Below, in pieces: positions 60,861-64,000 of a stretch of DNA of 64,000 nucleotides. The notes beneath the pieces were generated by a model that did not search any database, was not told where the DNA came from, and worked only from the letters and a program-made list of their open reading frames with translations. The DNA is from Brucella daejeonensis (GTDB lineage Bacteria > Pseudomonadota > Alphaproteobacteria > Rhizobiales > Rhizobiaceae): the NCBI RefSeq assembly GCF_014199265.1, contig NZ_JACIJG010000008.1, forward strand, positions 161,759 through 225,758, given 5' to 3'. The translations under genes and the position numbers were made by a program. Numbering within the stretch: the stretch's first letter is position 1; every line of letters starts with the position of its first letter.

Positions 60861-62285
60861 ATGAGAATCTCCACAAATCACCTGATCGCCCTGCGCAAAC
60901 ACGCGCTTGCTGCCGTCCGCAAGCTGGACCTCAAAGGCGAGGAAGTCCGCGTTCATCAGCTTGATTGGAAGGCGCTTAATGCGCTCGAAAAGGATCTGGG
61001 CCAGCAAGCGCGGTTGACGGTCGAGAAAATCACTGAAACCACGCAGGAAGCCGAGGCGCGTTCGATAAACGACGCCGTGGATTGCCTGATGGAAATACGT
61101 GGTGCCATCGGAGCAGAGAAAGACATTCGCAACGCGATTGGTAGCCGCGAAGCGCGCGAAGAGGAACATGATACAAGCGGTCGCCCGAACCTTGGCGATT
61201 CGGAAACGCGCGGTGCAGACTATCCTGATGACTGCGACGATCTCGACTTTTCCGGTTTCGATCATCGAGATAATCCATCGAACGGCGAAATCGCTTATGC
61301 TCTCCGTTCTTCGGATACGCTTGTCGGCTATGTGGCCCGTTCGGGTCAGGTGCGCGACCAGTACAAGGGCTTGACGGAAGGTGCCTTTCTTCGCTCCATG
61401 GTCATTGGTGCACGAACACCAATCGAAAAACGTGCTCTGGCGGAGGGTTCGGATTCGGCAGGCGGTTATACCGTTCCGGATATTCTCGCCGCTCGCATGA
61501 TCGATCGCCTCCGGGCTAAGTCGGTTGTGTTTCAGGCGGGTGCACAGACTGTGCCGCTGCTTTCCGACAAAAACAGCATTGCAAAAGTCGCCACGGATCC
61601 AGTTCCGGCGTGGCGCGTGGAAAACTCCGAAGTAGCCGAAAGCGATTCGACATTTGCAAAGGTCGAGTTGCAGCCAAAGAGCCTTGCTGTTCTTGTGAAG
61701 ATCAGCCGTGAACTGCTTGAGGATTCGATCAATCTGGAAACTGCGTTGCCGGAAATCCTCGCTGCCTCGATGGCAGGCGAGCTGGACCGGGTTGCGTTGT
61801 TTGGCAGTGGAACCGCCCCAGAACCGCGCGGTGTGTCGAATTTTGCAGGCCTGACTGCCGGTGTGGCTGTTAGCGGCCCGCTTACGAGCTACGGCCCGCT
61901 TTTGCGTGTCAGAACCGCGTTGCGAACCGCAAACTCTGATGTGTCCGCCTACATCATGCATCCGCGAGATGAAGGTGCTCTTGCGGAACTGACCGATAAC
62001 ACGGGCCAGCCACTCAATATTCCGCCGGCTCTCGCAAAAGTGTCAATGCTGACTACCACGAAAGTGCCGATCAACCTTGGAACCGGAACGGATGAATCCA
62101 TGATCCTTGCCGGTAATTGGTCAAATCTGATCGTAGGCGTTCGCACATCGATTCGTATTGAAATCCTGCGCGAGCGTTTCGCGGATAATCTCCAATACGG
62201 CTTCCTTGCGCATCTTCGTGCGGACGTTGCAGCGGAGCATGAAGCGTCTTTCTCGAAGATAACCGCCATCACTGCCGAGGCTTGA
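60861..62285 (+). CDS. HK97-fold major capsid protein with long N-terminal scaffold region
   Basis: The 474-residue protein has an HK97-type capsid domain from about residue 196 (GSDSAGGYTVPDILAARMID, VPLLSDKNSIAKVATDPVPAWR, LVKISRELLEDS, GTAPEPRGVSNF, GVRTSIRIEIL). The first 195 residues form a helical, charged delta/scaffold region with a probable coiled coil (about 35-105), longer than the roughly 100-residue delta domain of HK97. AGGAAG lies about eight bases before ATG 60861. The prohead protease gene follows after one base. Confidence 0.93.
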   Translation: MRISTNHLIALRKHALAAVRKLDLKGEEVRVHQLDWKALNALEKDLGQQARLTVEKITETTQEAEARSINDAVDCLMEIRGAIGAEKDIRNAIGSREAREEEHDTSGRPNLGDSETRGADYPDDCDDLDFSGFDHRDNPSNGEIAYALRSSDTLVGYVARSGQVRDQYKGLTEGAFLRSMVIGARTPIEKRALAEGSDSAGGYTVPDILAARMIDRLRAKSVVFQAGAQTVPLLSDKNSIAKVATDPVPAWRVENSEVAESDSTFAKVELQPKSLAVLVKISRELLEDSINLETALPEILAASMAGELDRVALFGSGTAPEPRGVSNFAGLTAGVAVSGPLTSYGPLLRVRTALRTANSDVSAYIMHPRDEGALAELTDNTGQPLNIPPALAKVSMLTTTKVPINLGTGTDESMILAGNWSNLIVGVRTSIRIEILRERFADNLQYGFLAHLRADVAAEHEASFSKITAITAEA

Positions 62286-62286
62286 T

Positions 62287-62883
62287 ATGGCAGGCGCGGC
62301 GGAAATCGAAAAGCGGTCGGTCGCGGGTGAGATTGAAACCCGCGCCACTGGCAAAAGATCGACAGTGGCAGGCTATGCCGCTGTCTTCGGAGAGAGTGCC
62401 AATATCGGTGATAGTTTCTATGAGACGATTGCGCCTGGTGCTTTCACCAACACGCTTAAGACTGCCGACGTCAGGGCGTATTACGGGCACGATAGCCGCC
62501 GGTTGCTGGGCCGGACTTCTGCGGGAACCTTGCGCCTGAAACAGGATGGCAAGGGCCTCGCAGTGGAAATTGATCTGCCAGACACAACGGACGGACGCGA
62601 CGTGCGCGAATTGATTGATCGTGGCGACATAACCGGCATGTCGTTCGGCTTTCAAGTGCTGAAAGAAACGTGGGATGAAACCGGCAATATGAGCCATCGG
62701 ACGATTCATGAAGTTGAATTGATCGAGGTCTCTGTTGTGGCGAGCCCAGCATATCAAGGCACATCTGTTGCGTTGCGGTCGCTCGAAAAAACTCGGTCGC
62801 AAGGTGAAGGCAGCTTCGACCCGATCTCATATCGGCTCAAGTTACAAGCCAAACTGAACATTCGAATTGCTGGGATAGGGTAA
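62287..62883 (+). CDS. HK97-family prohead protease
   Basis: The 198-residue serine protease (S78/U35 family) removes the capsid delta domain during maturation. Catalytic residues are visible as His68 (YYGHD) and Ser119 (GMSFGF), with EVSVVASPAY forming the third conserved block. It follows the capsid gene with one base between stop and start, the reverse of the usual protease-capsid order. No portal or terminase gene is adjacent. Confidence 0.92.
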   Translation: MAGAAEIEKRSVAGEIETRATGKRSTVAGYAAVFGESANIGDSFYETIAPGAFTNTLKTADVRAYYGHDSRRLLGRTSAGTLRLKQDGKGLAVEIDLPDTTDGRDVRELIDRGDITGMSFGFQVLKETWDETGNMSHRTIHEVELIEVSVVASPAYQGTSVALRSLEKTRSQGEGSFDPISYRLKLQAKLNIRIAGIG

Positions 62884-63009
62884 CGAGTTGTTTCAGCAAA
62901 ATTCTTCGGGCGCAGGCATTTGAGGCCTCTTAGCCAAGGCCAATAACGGAAATCCGACCTCCCCGCGCCCTCTATGAAAACCACGAGGGGACAAGGTTGG
63001 AAAGGCGAA

Positions 63010-63039
63010 AGGCGGGTCCGCAAATTTGCGGACCCGCCT
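63010..63039. terminator. Perfect 30-base palindrome between capsid operon and abi
   Basis: AGGCGGGTCCGCAAA and its reverse complement lie back to back with no unpaired centre. It sits between two convergent transcripts and would act as a bidirectional terminator, with short A/T runs on the flanks. Confidence 0.85.
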
Positions 63040-63045
63040 AATCGT

Positions 63046-63975
63046 TTATTGCCAAAATGGCAAATCTCGCCAGGTTTCCGGGAAACCCATATCGCTTGCG
63101 TCGGCAAGGGGATGCGCATCGATCAATGAAATGAGATTTTGGCGCCACTCGGAATCCGGGGCAACGATCTTTATCAGATAGCCAAGCGCAACGAGCGAGT
63201 TGTAAAGCCGTCTCTTCTCTGTGGAGTTCATTGCAAGTTTTAGTGATGCTGGCGAGTTTGGAACCGACATTGTTACTGTGAACTGTTTGTTCCAAAGCCT
63301 GCCGTGGTGCGCGCAGATGTTGCGAACATACGCAAGATGATGGACTGCAGACACCATTGCCTTTTCGTCAAGGCCGTAAGTTTTTGCGATAGCTTGCCGG
63401 TCGGCACGGTGCTTCAAATTGCTGTACCATTTCGACAGTTGTCCGAGAGATAATATTTCGGCGGTCATCCAAACTGGCGGCTGGGCCGGGTCATCATACT
63501 TGGTTTTGTAATGGACGATGAACGTATCCTTGGACTTGGATATTTCCTCGAGGAGCGATGAAAACGCCTTCGCGTAATAGTCTGCTCGTGCGTAAATAGT
63601 TCCATCAAGGTAGCCGTGCGGACCGTATTTCATGGCAAGATGATGTGCCCACGCGCCGCGCAATGAGACTTCGATTCTTTCAATTGCGTCCATTACGTGC
63701 AGACGTAATTGCCTGTCGAAAACATATAACGATAGAGCGTCATCAAACGAAGTGCCGGTTACAAATGCATGATCATCCGCATTGGATGCTGGAAGCTCAA
63801 ATGGAAGCCAATATGCGCGCAAGCGATAATAGCTAACATGTGTGAGGTAATGTCGGGCCTGCAGCTCATTCCCGACGATCATGCCACGCGCACGCAAGCG
63901 CTCGATCGTAACCGCCCGATTGTTACCGTGGGGAATATGTCTTGACACGTTCGACGACTTCCTGGTCGTCGACAA
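63046..63975 (-). CDS. Abi_2 (AbiD/AbiF-like) abortive-infection protein with HEPN motif
   Basis: The product has the Abi_2 fold: [15 protein letters not shown] near the N-terminus, [24 protein letters not shown], and the HEPN RNase motif RNxxxH at Arg218-His223 ([14 protein letters not shown]). Such proteins cleave RNA on phage infection and kill or arrest the cell. The start is uncertain: TTG 63975 gives 309 residues, GTG 63948 is also possible, and the frame is open to the window edge, so the gene may be 5' incomplete here. It is the only defence gene visible in the element. Confidence 0.87.
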   Translation of the reverse strand: MSTTRKSSNVSRHIPHGNNRAVTIERLRARGMIVGNELQARHYLTHVSYYRLRAYWLPFELPASNADDHAFVTGTSFDDALSLYVFDRQLRLHVMDAIERIEVSLRGAWAHHLAMKYGPHGYLDGTIYARADYYAKAFSSLLEEISKSKDTFIVHYKTKYDDPAQPPVWMTAEILSLGQLSKWYSNLKHRADRQAIAKTYGLDEKAMVSAVHHLAYVRNICAHHGRLWNKQFTVTMSVPNSPASLKLAMNSTEKRRLYNSLVALGYLIKIVAPDSEWRQNLISLIDAHPLADASDMGFPETWRDLPFWQ

Positions 63976-64000
63976 AGCATTCGAGGAATTCTTGCCATTT
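63923..64000 (-). CDS. Possible 3' end of a gene upstream of abi (partial)
   Basis: On the minus strand a frame entering from the window edge codes for [20 protein letters not shown] and ends with TAA at 63925-63923, overlapping the abi gene. Its residue composition looks coding. It could be the end of a partner gene of abi or a frameshifted start of abi itself. There is too little sequence to decide. Confidence 0.25.
   Translation of the reverse strand, partial: KWQEFLECFVDDQEVVERVKTYSPR

Noticed and set aside
60806..60961. Frame starting MLRRSRVLVLLPP before and inside the capsid gene
   Set aside because: It overlaps the capsid start in another frame and has no ribosome site; the capsid start is well supported.

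Overview
The window comes from a high-GC alphaproteobacterium of the Rhizobiales, most likely the Brucella/Ochrobactrum group (B. anthropi, B. intermedia or a close relative). The RsmH, LpxC, PrmA, LigA and UPF0303 proteins read like near-copies of the Brucella ones. A btaAB pair (betaine lipids), a 568-residue FtsZ with a long Gln/Pro linker, and an SspB-type ClpXP adaptor fit the same group. This is judged from remembered family sequences, not from a search.

Layout. 1-1.2 kb: tail of an upstream gene, metF and a 28-residue membrane peptide. 1.4-10.4 kb: an AEC transporter, several cell-wall enzymes (MltB-type transglycosylase, GH25 lysozyme lipoprotein, amidase, SLT transglycosylase), the btaAB operon with a candidate PHO box, two small lipoproteins and a TerB-DnaJ protein. 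10.55-10.97 kb: the RNase P RNA gene, convergent with mntH, which carries a Mur/Fur-like palindrome in its leader. 12.4-12.76 kb: a gene-free stretch with a five-copy octamer repeat. 12.76-32.7 kb: the division and cell-wall cluster rsmH-ftsL-ftsI-murE-murF-mraY-murD-ftsW-murG-murC-murB, a terminator, then ddl-ftsQ-ftsA-ftsZ and lpxC. No mraZ is present at its head. 33-38.6 kb: bamD, recN, ligA and a DUF2461 gene. 38.7-58.8 kb: mixed housekeeping and accessory genes (AzlCD exporter, aminopeptidase P, prmA, SCO1, a Stealth-type sugar-phosphate transferase beside a hexapeptide acetyltransferase, a UvrD/PcrA helicase with an unusual insertion, a kinase-like protein, UPF0303, an FAD oxidase, AsmA, two small regulators, sspB, and a TetR/Bcr-CflA efflux pair).

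58.8 kb to the end is a mobile element that runs off the window. It has a short ORF with no clear start, a winged-helix replication-initiator-like gene, a double zinc-knuckle protein, an HK97-fold major capsid gene followed by its prohead protease, and, in the opposite direction, an Abi_2 (HEPN) abortive-infection gene. A perfect 30-bp palindrome separates the capsid operon from abi. Within the window there is no integrase, terminase, portal or tail gene. Four 18-bp iterons followed by an AT-rich tract lie inside the initiator-like gene, the same plan as phage lambda ori inside gene O. My reading is a capsid-encoding phage satellite or a decayed prophage arm with its own lambda-O-type origin and a defence gene; this is the most promising novel system in the window.
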